Source: Janibacter terrae NBRC 107853 (lineage in GTDB: Bacteria > Actinomycetota > Actinomycetes > Actinomycetales > Dermatophilaceae). From it: a stretch of DNA of 64,000 nucleotides. The notes beneath the pieces are model-generated. The model was not told where the DNA came from, did no database searches, and saw only the letters and a list, made by a program, of their open reading frames with translations. The position numbers were made by a program, and so were the translations under genes. Position 1 is the stretch's first letter, and every line of letters begins with the position of its first letter. The stretch spans positions 100,734 through 164,733 of the forward strand of contig NZ_BCUV01000004.1 in NCBI RefSeq assembly GCF_001591405.1, given 5' to 3'. Positions 40,463 through 51,521 of the stretch are shown one piece after another.

Positions 40463-41413
40463 GTGACCACTCTCGAGTCGACGCGCGAGCTCTCGCCGAC
40501 GACCCGCTCGTGGCGTCGCACCGTGCGTGCGTACGTCGCCCTGACGAAGCCGCGGATCATCGAGCTGCTGCTCGTCACGACCGTGCCGGTGATGTTCCTC
40601 GCCGAGCGTGGGGTCCCCTCGCTCGGGCTCATCGTCCTGACGCTCGTCGGCGGCAGCCTCAGCGCCGGTGCGGCCAACACCTTCAACATGGTCTACGACC
40701 GTGACATCGACGCCAAGATGGGGCGGACCCAGAACCGCCCGCTCGTCACCGGCGAGGCCACCCCGCGGGGCGCGATGATCTTCGGCTTCGTCCTCACCGC
40801 CCTGTCGACCGCGTGGCTGTGGCTCCTCGTCAACCCGCTGTCGGCGATGCTCTCGCTCGCCGCGATCGTGCTCTACGCGGTCGGCTACACGATGATCCTC
40901 AAGCGCCGGACCGCGCAGAACATCGTCTGGGGCGGCATCGCCGGGTGCATGCCCACGCTCATCGGCTGGTCCGCCGTGACCAACGAGGTCGGCTGGCCGG
41001 CGATCATCCTCTTCCTCGTGATCTTCTTCTGGACGCCACCGCACTACTGGCCGCTCTCGATGCGCTTCATCGACGACTACGCCACCGCCGGCGTCCCCAT
41101 GCTGCCGGTGCTCGAGCAGCAGACGACCGTGGCCAAGCAGATCGTCGTCTACTCGTGGGCGATGGTCCTGACCTCCTTGGCCCTCATCCCGGTCGCCGAC
41201 ATGGGCTGGGTCTACCTCGTCGCCGCGCTCGTCTCCGGCGGGCTCTTCGTCACCGAGGCCCACCGCCTGCTCTCCGCCGCGTCCAAGGGCGTCTCCCAGG
41301 CCGTCCTGAAGCCCATGCGCCTCTTCCACTTCTCGATCACCTACGTCACGCTGCTCTTCCTCGGCGTCGCGATCGACCCCCTCGTGCACCTGCCCCTGCC
41401 CGGCCTCGCCTGA
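40463..41413 (+). CDS. ctaB: Protoheme IX farnesyltransferase (heme O synthase)
   Basis: The 316-aa UbiA-family membrane enzyme adds the farnesyl group to heme B, making heme O for cytochrome oxidase. About nine membrane segments. [22 protein letters not shown] is the prenyl-diphosphate/Mg site, and [16 protein letters not shown] the second acidic region. GTG 40463 follows AAAGG. Divergent from tkt and convergent with ctaA across the REP-like repeat. Confidence 0.95.
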   Translation: MTTLESTRELSPTTRSWRRTVRAYVALTKPRIIELLLVTTVPVMFLAERGVPSLGLIVLTLVGGSLSAGAANTFNMVYDRDIDAKMGRTQNRPLVTGEATPRGAMIFGFVLTALSTAWLWLLVNPLSAMLSLAAIVLYAVGYTMILKRRTAQNIVWGGIAGCMPTLIGWSAVTNEVGWPAIILFLVIFFWTPPHYWPLSMRFIDDYATAGVPMLPVLEQQTTVAKQIVVYSWAMVLTSLALIPVADMGWVYLVAALVSGGLFVTEAHRLLSAASKGVSQAVLKPMRLFHFSITYVTLLFLGVAIDPLVHLPLPGLA

Positions 41414-41457
41414 GCCGCGTGGACGGCTGAGCCCCGGCTCCCGAGGGGGCAGGCCGG

Positions 41458-41701
41458 CGCTGCGCCGAAGTCCTTCGTCGTCGCGTGGTGACCTTCTCGT
41501 TCTCGACTTCGGCTTGATTCGCGCCGACCTACCCCTTCGTCCGCCGGTGCGTGGGCGCTCTCCAACCACCTCCTCCGGCGTGGCCATCCGCTGAGGTGAG
41601 GCGGGGGGAGGAGGGCGCGCGGGGAGGGGCTGAGCGAATCAAGCCGAAGTCCGACGGACCGACGTGAGATGTCTCGTGAACGAAGGGACTTCGGCCCAGC
41701 G
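41458..41701. repeat. REP/BIME-like composite inverted repeat between ctaB and ctaA
   Basis: The 338-nt gap between ctaB and ctaA holds two copies, in opposite orientation, of a 64-67-nt unit (41458-41521 and 41635-41701). Each unit can form its own hairpin, GCCGAAGTC (41464-41472, 41643-41651) with GACTTCGGC (41505-41513, 41687-41695). Unit ends are conserved: a perfect 17-bp tail GACTTCGGCTTGATTCG (41505-41521; complement 41635-41651) and a 22-nt head that matches at 20 positions. The loops differ. Arms conserved by compensation with divergent loops, two units head-to-head, and an intergenic site are features of REP/BIME elements. Confidence 0.75.
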
Positions 41702-41751
41702 AAGCCCCTCCCTGCGTGCCGGACGATCGCAGGTATGACGAGCTGCGAGGC

Positions 41752-42693
41752 TCAGGCAGGGACGGCCGTCGCGGGCTCGCGGGAGAGGACGACGGCGCGG
41801 ACGATGGCGACGACGAGGAGGCTGGCTCCGAGCATGTGGGCGAGGACGAGGACCTCGGGGAGCTTGGTCAGGTACTGCACGTAGCCGACGAGGCCCTGGG
41901 CGAGGGTGACCACGAGGACGACCCACCAGGCGCGGGCGGGACCGGGGGCGCGCTCGGTGAGCTTCGCACCCAGCCAGACGGCGACGCAGATGCCGATGAA
42001 GAGCATGACGGCGTCGGCGTGCAGCCACGAGATCGTCCGCGGGTCGAAGCCGGTGCGGGCCGGGGTGTCGGCGTCACCGGAGTGCGGGCCCGAGCCGGTG
42101 ACGACCGTGCCGAGCACGAGGACGACGGCGGCCACGGCGACGAGGACCTGCTGCAGCCGGGTGACCAGGGGGTGGAGCAGGGAGCGGGTCCTGCCGGCGG
42201 GCTGGGTGTGGCGCCAGTACAGCCAGGCGGACACGGCGATCAGCGCCATGGAGCACAGGAAGTGGAAGGCGACGATCCACGGGTTGAGGCCGGTGAGGAC
42301 GGTGATGCCGCCGACGACCGCCTGCGCGAGGATGCCGGCCATGACGACCCAGGTGCCGGTGATGAGCTCGCGGCGCTCCCGCGCCCAGCGGTAGAGGGCG
42401 ATGAGCAGCGCCAGCGCGACGAACCCGAGCAGGCCGGTGAGGGTGCGGTTGCCGAACTCGATGACCTTGTGGATGCCCTCCTCCTGCTCCACCGTGGGCA
42501 CGTAGGAGCCGGGCACGCACTGCGGCCACGTGGGGCACCCGAGGCCGGACCCGGTGAGCCGGACGAGCCCGCCGGTGACGACGATGCCGACCTCGACGAC
42601 GAGGTTGGCGAGCAGCAGCGGCGCCAGCCACCGGTGGGACGAAGGGGGAGTGCCCCCGGTCGGTGCCGGGGCTGCGGTCTGCGCGGTGCTCAC
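41752..42693 (-). CDS. ctaA: Heme A synthase, COX15/CtaA family
   Basis: The 313-aa membrane protein oxidises heme O to heme A. It has about eight membrane segments in two four-helix halves, with conserved His residues (VIEFGNRTLTG, AFHFLCSMALI, SWLHADAVMLF, LAHMLGASLL) for the two hemes and the paired cysteines LGCPTWPQC in the first outer loop. GTG 42693 lies 6 nt after a TACCGT -10 box. It works after CtaB, its convergent neighbour. One octamer copy (42640) is in the N-terminal tail. Confidence 0.94.
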   Translation of the reverse strand: MSTAQTAAPAPTGGTPPSSHRWLAPLLLANLVVEVGIVVTGGLVRLTGSGLGCPTWPQCVPGSYVPTVEQEEGIHKVIEFGNRTLTGLLGFVALALLIALYRWARERRELITGTWVVMAGILAQAVVGGITVLTGLNPWIVAFHFLCSMALIAVSAWLYWRHTQPAGRTRSLLHPLVTRLQQVLVAVAAVVLVLGTVVTGSGPHSGDADTPARTGFDPRTISWLHADAVMLFIGICVAVWLGAKLTERAPGPARAWWVVLVVTLAQGLVGYVQYLTKLPEVLVLAHMLGASLLVVAIVRAVVLSREPATAVPA

Positions 42694-42699
42694 CCAGCA

Positions 42700-42705
42700 A
42701 CGGTA
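42700..42705 (-). promoter_or_regulatory. -10 box for leaderless ctaA mRNA
   Basis: TACCGT on the minus strand, 6 nt before GTG 42693. Confidence 0.45.
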
Positions 42706-42769
42706 AGCCGTGCCCGGCGCCACACCGGCGTCGGGCCCGGCGTCCGCGAGGAGGGGCGGCGAGGGCCCG

Positions 42770-43540
42770 TCAGTCGCGCCAGCGGAAGGTGCGCACCACG
42801 GCCAGCGTGAGCGCGGCACCCCACACGACGAGCACGAGCCACGGCAGCAGGGGCAGGGAGCCCTCGGCGAGGGCGTCGCGGAAGGCGTCGCCCAGGGCGC
42901 CGGAGGGGAGCCAGCGCACGACCGCGTCGAGCCCGCCGATCGTGTCGCCGGGCAGGAGCAGCCCGCCGACGCCGGCGAGCAGCACCCACACGAGGTTGGC
43001 CACCGCGAGGACGGCCTCGGCGCGGAGGGTCCCGGCGAGCAGGAGCGCGAGGGCGACGAAGACCCACACACCGAGGGCTGCGGTGACCGGGGTGACGACC
43101 AGGCCGAGGGGATCGGGACGCCACCCGAGGAGGGCGGCGATGACGCCGAGGACGAGGACCTGCACCGCGGCGACCGCGCAGATCGCGACCGCCTTGCCGA
43201 GCAGCAGGCCGTCGGTCCCGACGGGGGTGGTCGCCAGCATGCGCAGGACGCCGTAGCGGCGGTCGAAGGCCGTCTGGATCGCTTGGCCGGTGAAGGCCGT
43301 GGACACGACGGCCAGCGCCAGCACGCCGGGGGCCACGGTGGCGATGCGCGGCTCGGGCAGCTCCGGGTAGCCCGCGAGGACGAGCGCCACGAGCGCCATG
43401 GCGGGCAGGACGAGCGCGACGAGGAGCTGCTCGCCGTTGCGCAGGAGGATCGCGGCCTCGAAGCGCGCCTGGGCGATCACCCGTCGGCGCCGCGACTGCG
43501 CGGCGGGCGCCGTGGTGGGGAGCGAGGGGTCAGTCGGCAC
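42770..43540 (-). CDS. ABC-2 type transporter permease
   Basis: The 256-aa protein has six predicted membrane segments and a basic N-terminus (SRRRRVIAQARFEAAILLRN), with the ABC2_membrane pattern YGVLRMLATTPVGTDGLLLGKAV. It forms an exporter with the ATPase gene just upstream; its GTG lies 11 bp inside that gene. Location between the suf operon and ctaA is standard in actinobacteria, where the pair is often annotated as a daunorubicin-type or heme-related exporter. The substrate is unknown. Confidence 0.88.
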   Translation of the reverse strand: MPTDPSLPTTAPAAQSRRRRVIAQARFEAAILLRNGEQLLVALVLPAMALVALVLAGYPELPEPRIATVAPGVLALAVVSTAFTGQAIQTAFDRRYGVLRMLATTPVGTDGLLLGKAVAICAVAAVQVLVLGVIAALLGWRPDPLGLVVTPVTAALGVWVFVALALLLAGTLRAEAVLAVANLVWVLLAGVGGLLLPGDTIGGLDAVVRWLPSGALGDAFRDALAEGSLPLLPWLVLVVWGAALTLAVVRTFRWRD

Positions 43541-44240
43541 GTCGGCCTCCGGTGAGCTCGAAGTACCGGTGCTCGAGCCCGCCGTCCCCGGCGATCTCGC
43601 TCGGCGTGCCGTCGGCGACGACGCGGCCACGGTCGAGGATGACGATCCGGTCGGCGAGGCGCTCTGCCTCGTCGAAGCCGTGCGTCGTGACGACGAGCGC
43701 CATCCCCCCTTCGCGTCGCTCGCGCACGAGGTCCCAGACGTCCAGGCGCGCGTGTGGGTCGAGCCCGGCGGTCGGCTCGTCGAGGAAGGCGACGGCAGGG
43801 GAGCCGACGAGTGCGGCCGCGAGGGCGACGCGCTGGCGCTGCCCACCGCTCAGTCGCCGCACGGGCGTCGTGGCGAAGGGGGCGATGTCGAGCCGGTCGA
43901 CGAGCTCGTCGACGCAGGTGGTCCGGTAGAGCCGGGCGAGGTGCGTGAGGAGCCGGTGGGCGGAGACACTCTGCGGCAGCCCGCCGTCCTGCAGCATGAC
44001 GCCCACGCGCGCCCGGTGGTCCGCATCGGCCTGCCAGGGGTCGCTGCCGAGCACGCGCACCGTGCCGGAGTCCGGCCGCTGCAGGCCCTCGAGGCACTCG
44101 ATCGTCGTCGTCTTGCCGGCACCGTTGGGGCCGAGCACGCAGGTGATCTCGCCGGCGGCGGCACTCCAGCTGGCCCCGTCCACGGCGACCCGGTCACCGA
44201 AGACGCGGCGCAGGTCCTCCACGACGACGGCACGTGTCAC
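43530..44240 (-). CDS. ABC transporter ATP-binding protein (ABC-2 type)
   Basis: The 236-aa ATPase has Walker A GPNGAGKTTT, signature LSGGQRQRVALAAAL, Walker B VAFLDEPTAGLDP and switch His in VVTTHGFDE. It overlaps the permease by 11 bp. GTG 44240 is 8 nt after TAGACT on the minus strand and lacks a ribosome site, suggesting a leaderless mRNA. Divergent from sufR; the 87-bp region between them holds a palindrome. A frame open further upstream is antisense to sufR and not used. Confidence 0.92.
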   Translation of the reverse strand: MTRAVVVEDLRRVFGDRVAVDGASWSAAAGEITCVLGPNGAGKTTTIECLEGLQRPDSGTVRVLGSDPWQADADHRARVGVMLQDGGLPQSVSAHRLLTHLARLYRTTCVDELVDRLDIAPFATTPVRRLSGGQRQRVALAAALVGSPAVAFLDEPTAGLDPHARLDVWDLVRERREGGMALVVTTHGFDEAERLADRIVILDRGRVVADGTPSEIAGDGGLEHRYFELTGGRRAD

Positions 44241-44248
44241 GGGAGGCG

Positions 44249-44254
44249 AGTCTA
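44249..44254 (-). promoter_or_regulatory. -10 box for leaderless ABC ATPase mRNA
   Basis: TAGACT on the minus strand, 8 nt before GTG 44240. Confidence 0.4.
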
Positions 44255-44276
44255 GGCAGCGCGCGCGCCGCTCCAC

Positions 44277-44293
44277 GGTTAGGCATGCCTTTG
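44277..44293. promoter_or_regulatory. Palindromic operator candidate between the ABC and suf promoters
   Basis: AGGCATGCCT (44281-44290) is a perfect 10-bp palindrome within GGTTAGGCATGCCTTTG. The GGTTAGGC half resembles part of the DtxR/IdeR iron-box consensus, but the other half does not match well. Iron or Fe-S control of either unit is possible; this is inference. Confidence 0.35.
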
Positions 44294-44321
44294 TTGTGTT
44301 GGGACGCCAATTACGTAACAT
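44294..44321 (+). promoter_or_regulatory. sufR-suf operon promoter with TTACGTAA palindrome
   Basis: TTGTGT (44294-44299), 16-nt spacer, TAACAT (44316-44321), then 6 nt to GTG 44328, so the mRNA is probably leaderless. The perfect palindrome TTACGTAA (44311-44318) overlaps the -10 box and would suit autorepression by SufR. Confidence 0.5.
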
Positions 44322-44327
44322 GGATGT

Positions 44328-45053
44328 GTGGTTATTGCATCGCGAGCAGCGAGGCCGTCGGACACCGACGCCTCCAGTCGTGATGCCCGCACGCGCGATC
44401 GCGTGCTGAGCACCATCAGCGAGCGCGGCCCGATCACGGCCGCCGACCTCGCCGCCCACCTCGGTCTGACCGCCACCGGTGTGCGCCGCCACCTCGACCA
44501 GCTCGCCGAGGAGGGTGCCGTCACCAGCCGTGCGCCGCACGCCGGCAAGCGCGGCCGCGGACGTCCCGCGCGCGAGTGGGTCGTCGGCGACGTCGGTCAC
44601 GAGCACCTCACCTCCGACTACGACGACCTGGCCGCCGACGCGATGCGGTTCCTGCGCGAGTCCGTCGGCGAGCAGGCGGTGCGCGACTTCGCCGACCACC
44701 GCATCAGCGCGCTCGAGGAGCGCTGCGCGGACCAGGTCGAGGCCGCGGGGGAGGACCCCCGGGCCCGCACCGAGGCGCTGGTCACGGCCCTGCGCGCCGA
44801 GGGCTACGCTGCCAGCGCCCGCACGGTCGGCGACGATGTCGTCGTCGGCCTCCAGCTGTGCCAGGGTCACTGCCCGGTCCGGCACGTCGCCGCGGAGTTC
44901 CCCGAGCTCTGCGAGGCCGAGACGGATGCCTTCAGCCGGCTCCTCGGCGTCCACGTCCAACGCCTGGCCACCCTGGCCCAGGGCGATCACGTCTGCACCA
45001 CCTTCGTCCCCACCCCGGGGATGCGTCCCCACACAGAGAGGTCCCCCCGATGA
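44328..45053 (+). CDS. sufR: SufR-type Fe-S-sensing transcriptional regulator
   Basis: The 241-aa protein has an N-terminal winged helix ([34 protein letters not shown], about 23-57) and a C-terminal region with cysteines in [12 protein letters not shown] and ELCEAE that fit the SufR [Fe-S] ligand set. SufR represses the suf operon when clusters are plentiful. It starts at GTG 44328 and its TGA overlaps the sufB ATG (ATGA), so regulator and operon are co-translated. Confidence 0.93.
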   Translation: MVIASRAARPSDTDASSRDARTRDRVLSTISERGPITAADLAAHLGLTATGVRRHLDQLAEEGAVTSRAPHAGKRGRGRPAREWVVGDVGHEHLTSDYDDLAADAMRFLRESVGEQAVRDFADHRISALEERCADQVEAAGEDPRARTEALVTALRAEGYAASARTVGDDVVVGLQLCQGHCPVRHVAAEFPELCEAETDAFSRLLGVHVQRLATLAQGDHVCTTFVPTPGMRPHTERSPR

Positions 45054-46471
45054 GCACGAACATCGAAGAGCTCAACCCAGGACTGAAGGACATCGGCCGC
45101 TACGAGTTCGGCTGGTCGGACACCGACTCGGCCGGGTCCAGCGCCAAACGCGGCCTGGGCGAGGACGTCGTCACCGACATCTCCGACCGCAAGGGCGAGC
45201 CGCAGTGGATGCGCGACCTGCGCCTGAAGTCCCTGCGCCTGTTCGACAAGAAGCCCATGCCCAGCTGGGGCAGCGACCTCACCGGCATCGACTTCCAGAA
45301 CATCAAGTACTTCGTGAAGTCCACCGAGAAGCAGGCGACCTCCTGGGAGGACCTGCCCGAGGACATCAAGAACACGTACGACCGGCTCGGCATCCCCGAG
45401 GCGGAGAAGCAGCGCCTCGTCGCGGGCGTCGCCGCCCAGTACGAGTCCGAGGTCGTCTACCACCAGATCCGTGAGGACCTGGAGGAGAAGGGTGTCATCT
45501 TCGTCGACACCGACACCGGCCTGCGCGAGCACGAGGACCTCTTCCGCGAGTACTTCGGCACCGTCATCCCGGCCGGCGACAACAAGTTCTCCGCGCTGAA
45601 CACCGCGGTGTGGTCCGGCGGCTCCTTCATCTACGTCCCGCCGGGCGTCCACGTCGACATCCCGCTGCAGGCCTACTTCCGGATCAACACCGAGAACATG
45701 GGCCAGTTCGAGCGGACGCTGATCATCGCCGACGAGGGCTCCTACGTGCACTACGTCGAGGGCTGCACCGCCCCGATCTACAAGACGGACTCGCTGCACA
45801 GCGCCGTCGTCGAGATCGTCGTGAAGAAGAACGCCCGCGTGCGCTACACGACGATCCAGAACTGGTCCAACAACGTCTACAACCTCGTCACCAAGCGCAC
45901 CACGGTCGCCGAGGGCGGGACGATGGAGTGGGTCGACGGCAACATCGGCTCCAAGGTGACGATGAAGTACCCCGCGTGCTTCCTCCTCGGTGAGCACGCC
46001 AAGGGCGAGACGCTGTCGATCGCCTTCGCCGGTGAGGGCCAGCACCAGGACGCCGGCGCCAAGATGGTCCACGCGGCGCCCAACACCTCGAGCTCGATCG
46101 TCTCCAAGTCGGTGGCCCGCGGTGGCGGCCGCACCTCCTACCGCGGCCTCGTCCAGGTGCTCGAGGGTGCGACCAACAGCAAGTCCTCGGTCGTCTGCGA
46201 CGCGCTGCTCGTGGACACGATCAGCCGCTCCGACACCTACCCCTACGTCGACGTCCGCGAGGACGACGTGCAGATGGGTCACGAGGCAACCGTCTCCAAG
46301 GTCTCCGCCGACCAGCTCTTCTACCTCATGTCGCGCGGCATGAGCGAGGAGGAGGCCATGGCGATGATCGTGCGTGGCTTCGTCGAGCCCATCGCGCGCG
46401 AGCTGCCGATGGAGTACGCCCTCGAGCTCAACCGCCTCATCGAACTCCAGATGGAAGGAGCCGTCGGCTGA
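45050..46471 (+). CDS. sufB: Fe-S cluster assembly protein SufB
   Basis: The 473-aa scaffold protein of the SufBC2D complex has the beta-helix core with [29 protein letters not shown] and a C-terminal helical region ([26 protein letters not shown]) that binds SufC. ATG 45050 has GAGAGG upstream and overlaps the sufR stop. No intein is present, unlike in some mycobacteria. Confidence 0.97.
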   Translation: MSTNIEELNPGLKDIGRYEFGWSDTDSAGSSAKRGLGEDVVTDISDRKGEPQWMRDLRLKSLRLFDKKPMPSWGSDLTGIDFQNIKYFVKSTEKQATSWEDLPEDIKNTYDRLGIPEAEKQRLVAGVAAQYESEVVYHQIREDLEEKGVIFVDTDTGLREHEDLFREYFGTVIPAGDNKFSALNTAVWSGGSFIYVPPGVHVDIPLQAYFRINTENMGQFERTLIIADEGSYVHYVEGCTAPIYKTDSLHSAVVEIVVKKNARVRYTTIQNWSNNVYNLVTKRTTVAEGGTMEWVDGNIGSKVTMKYPACFLLGEHAKGETLSIAFAGEGQHQDAGAKMVHAAPNTSSSIVSKSVARGGGRTSYRGLVQVLEGATNSKSSVVCDALLVDTISRSDTYPYVDVREDDVQMGHEATVSKVSADQLFYLMSRGMSEEEAMAMIVRGFVEPIARELPMEYALELNRLIELQMEGAVG

Positions 46472-47640
46472 TGAGCCTTCTGGCTGACCCGGGCCAGCAG
46501 GCCCACACCCATTCCGCCGAGACGCTGGTCCCGGACCAGTCCCGCGCCGAGCGGACCCGCTCCTGGGACCTCGCCGACTTCCCCGTGCCGCAGGGCCGGG
46601 AGGAGGACTGGCGGTTCACCCCGGTCGGGCGTCTCACCGACCTCTTCTCCGACGAAGGGGGGACCGGTGCCCTGGGCGTCGAGCACACCCTGCCGCAGGG
46701 TGTCACCCGCTCGCAGATCCCGGCGGAGCAGGCCCGGGCCACGGGCGTCCCGCTGCCGGCCGACCGCGCCGCGGCCGTCGCCGCCAGCGGCGACTCGGTC
46801 GTCGTCATCGACATCCCGGCCGAGGCCGAGCTCGGCGAGCCGGTGCGCATCCACCTCACCGGTGAGCCCGGCGACCCGGTGCGTGCCCACCACATCGTGC
46901 GCGTCGGGGCCTTCGCGAAGGCCACGGTCGTCGTCGAGCACCGTGGCAGCGCCGACTACACCGAGCTGCTGTCGGTGCTCTCCGGTGACTCCTCGCAGCT
47001 GACGATCGTCTCCCTCCAGGACTGGGACGACGAGGCCGTGCACCTCGGCCAGCACGACGTCGTCGTCGGCCGGGACGCGAGCGTGCGGCACATCGCCGTG
47101 ACGATCGGTGGAGGCATCGTGCGCCTGAACACCAACGCGTCCTACAGCGGGCCCGGCGGTTCCTTCGAGGCCTTCGGCGTCTATTTCGCCGACGCCGGCC
47201 AGCACCTCGAGCATCGGCTCTTCGTCGACCACGAGGCGCCGCACTGCACGAGCAACGTCGAGTACAAGGGCGCCCTGCAGGGCGAGACCGCGCACACGGT
47301 GTGGGTCGGCGACGTCCTCATCCGCGCCGCGGCCGAGGGCACCGAGACCTACGAGCTCAACCGCAACCTCGTGCTCACCGACGGCGCGCGCGCCGACTCG
47401 GTCCCCAACCTGGAGATCGAGACCGGCGAGATCGTCGGCGCCGGTCACGCCTCGACGACCGGTCGCTTCGACGACCAGCAGCTGTTCTACCTGCAGTCGC
47501 GCGGTGTGCCCGAGGACGAGGCCCGTCGTCTCGTCGTGCGCGGCTTCTTCAACACCATCGTCCAGCGGATCGGCGACGCCGAGATCAGCGAGCGCGTCAT
47601 GCGGGCGATCGACATCGAGCTCGAAGGGGGCCGGGCATGA
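46471..47640 (+). CDS. sufD: Fe-S cluster assembly protein SufD
   Basis: The 389-aa partner of SufB has an N-terminal helical part (SWDLADFPVPQGREEDWRF) and the beta-helix core, ending with the SufC-binding STTGRFDDQQLFYLQSRGVPEDEARRL. ATG 46471 shares one base with the sufB stop and has GGAAGGAG at 46453-46460. Two octamer copies lie in less conserved places: 46653, encoding DEGGT near the N-terminus, and 47622 in the last codons (LEGGR). Confidence 0.96.
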   Translation: MSLLADPGQQAHTHSAETLVPDQSRAERTRSWDLADFPVPQGREEDWRFTPVGRLTDLFSDEGGTGALGVEHTLPQGVTRSQIPAEQARATGVPLPADRAAAVAASGDSVVVIDIPAEAELGEPVRIHLTGEPGDPVRAHHIVRVGAFAKATVVVEHRGSADYTELLSVLSGDSSQLTIVSLQDWDDEAVHLGQHDVVVGRDASVRHIAVTIGGGIVRLNTNASYSGPGGSFEAFGVYFADAGQHLEHRLFVDHEAPHCTSNVEYKGALQGETAHTVWVGDVLIRAAAEGTETYELNRNLVLTDGARADSVPNLEIETGEIVGAGHASTTGRFDDQQLFYLQSRGVPEDEARRLVVRGFFNTIVQRIGDAEISERVMRAIDIELEGGRA

Positions 47641-47972
47641 GTGCCGGCGCGCAGCCCGAGTTCATCCGGGTCTGCGGGATCGACGAGCTGACGCCGGGGC
47701 AGGCCGCCAAGGCGGACGTCTCCGGTCGGCTCCTCGCCATCGTGCGCGTCGAGGACGGCACCGTCCACGCGATCGACGACGAGTGCACGCACGGCAAGGT
47801 CTCGCTCTCCGAGGGCGAGGTCGACGGCTGCACCATCGAGTGCTGGCTGCACGGCTCGCGCTTCGACCTCATCTCCGGGCGCCCCACCGGCCTGCCGGCG
47901 ACCGTCCCCGTCAAGGTCCACACCGTCCAGGTGACCGACGACGGTGACGTCCTCGTCGCCCTGGCCGACTGA
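47637..47972 (+). CDS. Rieske-type [2Fe-2S] ferredoxin in the suf operon
   Basis: The 111-aa cytoplasmic protein resembles ferredoxin subunits of non-heme-iron oxygenases. Cluster ligands are Cys/His in ECTHGKVSL and ECWLHGSRF. Its ATG overlaps the sufD stop (ATGA). A Rieske gene between sufD and sufC is common in actinobacteria and may provide electrons for assembly, but that function is not established. Confidence 0.9.
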   Translation: MSAGAQPEFIRVCGIDELTPGQAAKADVSGRLLAIVRVEDGTVHAIDDECTHGKVSLSEGEVDGCTIECWLHGSRFDLISGRPTGLPATVPVKVHTVQVTDDGDVLVALAD

Positions 47973-50065
<2,093 letters not shown>

Positions 50066-50066
<1 letters not shown>

Positions 50067-50536
50067 TGGACCTCTACCAGGAGCTGATCCTCGACCACTC
50101 CAAGCGCAAGGTCGGTCACGGCCTGCGCGAGGGGCACGCGTCCGAGGTGCACCACGTCAACCCGACCTGCGGCGACGAGGTGACCCTGCGCGTGCACCTC
50201 GACGGCACCGGTCACGACGCTCGGATCACCGACATCTCCTACGAGGCGATGGGCTGCTCGATCTCCATGGCGAGCACCTCGATCCTCGCCGAGGAGGTCA
50301 CCGGTGAGACCGTCGACGAGGCGATGGACGTCCACGAGGCGATGCGGCGCATGCTGACCAGCCGCGGCCAGGACGCCGGCGACGAGGAGGTCATCGGCGA
50401 CGGAGTCGCCCTGGCCGGCGTCGCGCAGTACCCGGCACGCGTCAAGTGCGCGTTGCTCGGCTGGATGGCCCTCACCGACGCGCTGGCCCAGGCCGGCGTC
50501 GACGTCTCGACCACTTCCCAAGGAGAGAGCGCATGA
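50066..50536 (+). CDS. sufU: Fe-S assembly protein SufU
   Basis: The 156-aa zinc protein accepts persulfide from SufS. NPTCGDEVTL, GCSISMASTS and ARVKCALLGW hold the three conserved cysteines. Without an adjacent IscA it follows the Gram-positive SufSU pattern. ATG 50066 shares one base with the sufS stop; its own stop overlaps sufT by ATGA. Confidence 0.96.
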
Positions 50537-50862
50537 CCGCCCAGGCACCCACCCCGAGCAATGTCGCGGACGTCGAAGAGGCGCTGCGCGATGTCGTCGA
50601 CCCCGAGCTCGGCATCAACGTCGTCGACCTCGGCCTCGTCTACGGCATCACCGTCGACCCGCAGAACCACGCGGTCATCGACATGACCCTCACCTCCGCT
50701 GCCTGCCCGCTGACCGATGTCATCGAGGACCAGGTCGACCAGGCCCTCACCGACCTCGTCACCGACTCGCGGATCAACTGGGTCTGGATGCCGCCGTGGG
50801 GTCCGGACAAGATCACCGACGACGGGCGCGAGCAGCTGCGCGCCCTCGGCTTCAACATCTGA
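50533..50862 (+). CDS. sufT: SufT / MIP18-family (DUF59) protein
   Basis: The 109-aa protein has the DUF59 core VEEALRDVVDPELGINVVDLGLVYGI and the single conserved Cys in SAACPLTDVI. Members help mature Fe-S proteins, especially under high demand for lipoate or aconitase. It closes the suf operon and is coupled to sufU by a 4-nt overlap. Confidence 0.93.
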   Translation: MTAQAPTPSNVADVEEALRDVVDPELGINVVDLGLVYGITVDPQNHAVIDMTLTSAACPLTDVIEDQVDQALTDLVTDSRINWVWMPPWGPDKITDDGREQLRALGFNI

Positions 50863-50873
50863 GCACCACTCCC

Positions 50874-51443
50874 GTGCCCCGCACCGTCGAGGTCGACCCC
50901 GCTCGACTCGACCGCTGGGCGGCGGGCTTCGCGGCCCGGCACGACGGCGTCACCCGCGCCGACGAGCCGGGTCGTGTCGTGCTCCGGGGCGGTGACGGCG
51001 CGAGCGCCGTGGGGGAGCGCTTCGACCACGAGCGGATCGGCCTGGTGCTCCTGCGCCGCGGCGGCCACGCCGTCGGACGCGACGAAGGGGGTGACCTCCT
51101 CGCGCACACGTGCGGCACCGGGTATGTCCAGGGCCGGACGAAGAAGGGCGGCTGGAGCCAGCAGCGCTACGCGCGCCGCCGCGGCAACCAGTCGGACGCG
51201 GTCGTCGACGCGGTCGTGGGCCTGGCGCTGCGGCACCTCCCGCGGGGCTCGGTCGACGCACTCCTCGTCGGCGGTGACCGACGCCTCGTCGCGCAGGTGC
51301 TCGAGGACCCACGCCTGGCCCACCTGCGCGACCTCCCGCGACGGGAGCTGTGGGGCCTGCCCGACCCCCGGTTCGCGGTGCTCGTCGACGCCGCCCGCCG
51401 CGCGCGTGCCGTCTGGCTCGCGGTGGACGAGCCCGGGACCTGA
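50874..51443 (+). CDS. acVLRF1-family (Vms1/eRF1-like) peptidyl-tRNA hydrolase
   Basis: The 189-aa protein shows the VLRF1 release-factor signature KKGGWSQQRYARRRGNQ at about residues 87-103, in which the Gln pair replaces the GGQ of eRF1. Actinobacterial VLRF1 proteins are related to eukaryotic Vms1/ANKZF1, which free nascent chains from stalled large subunits. GTG 50874 begins 11 nt after sufT, so it may be cotranscribed with suf. One CGAAGGGG copy (51083) encodes DEGGD before the motif. Assignment rests on motif recognition. Confidence 0.75.
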   Translation: MPRTVEVDPARLDRWAAGFAARHDGVTRADEPGRVVLRGGDGASAVGERFDHERIGLVLLRRGGHAVGRDEGGDLLAHTCGTGYVQGRTKKGGWSQQRYARRRGNQSDAVVDAVVGLALRHLPRGSVDALLVGGDRRLVAQVLEDPRLAHLRDLPRRELWGLPDPRFAVLVDAARRARAVWLAVDEPGT

Positions 51444-51521
51444 TCACGTCGGGTGTGGAGTATCGTCCGTACCGGGAGGGGGCCAGGGAGGGCCCCACCA
51501 TGAACCGGGGGAGAACCACTC

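Noticed and set aside
44277..44293. Calling the AGGCATGCCT palindrome a definite IdeR/DtxR iron box
   Set aside because: Only one half resembles the consensus (GGTTAGGC); the other half diverges, so it is reported only as a candidate operator.
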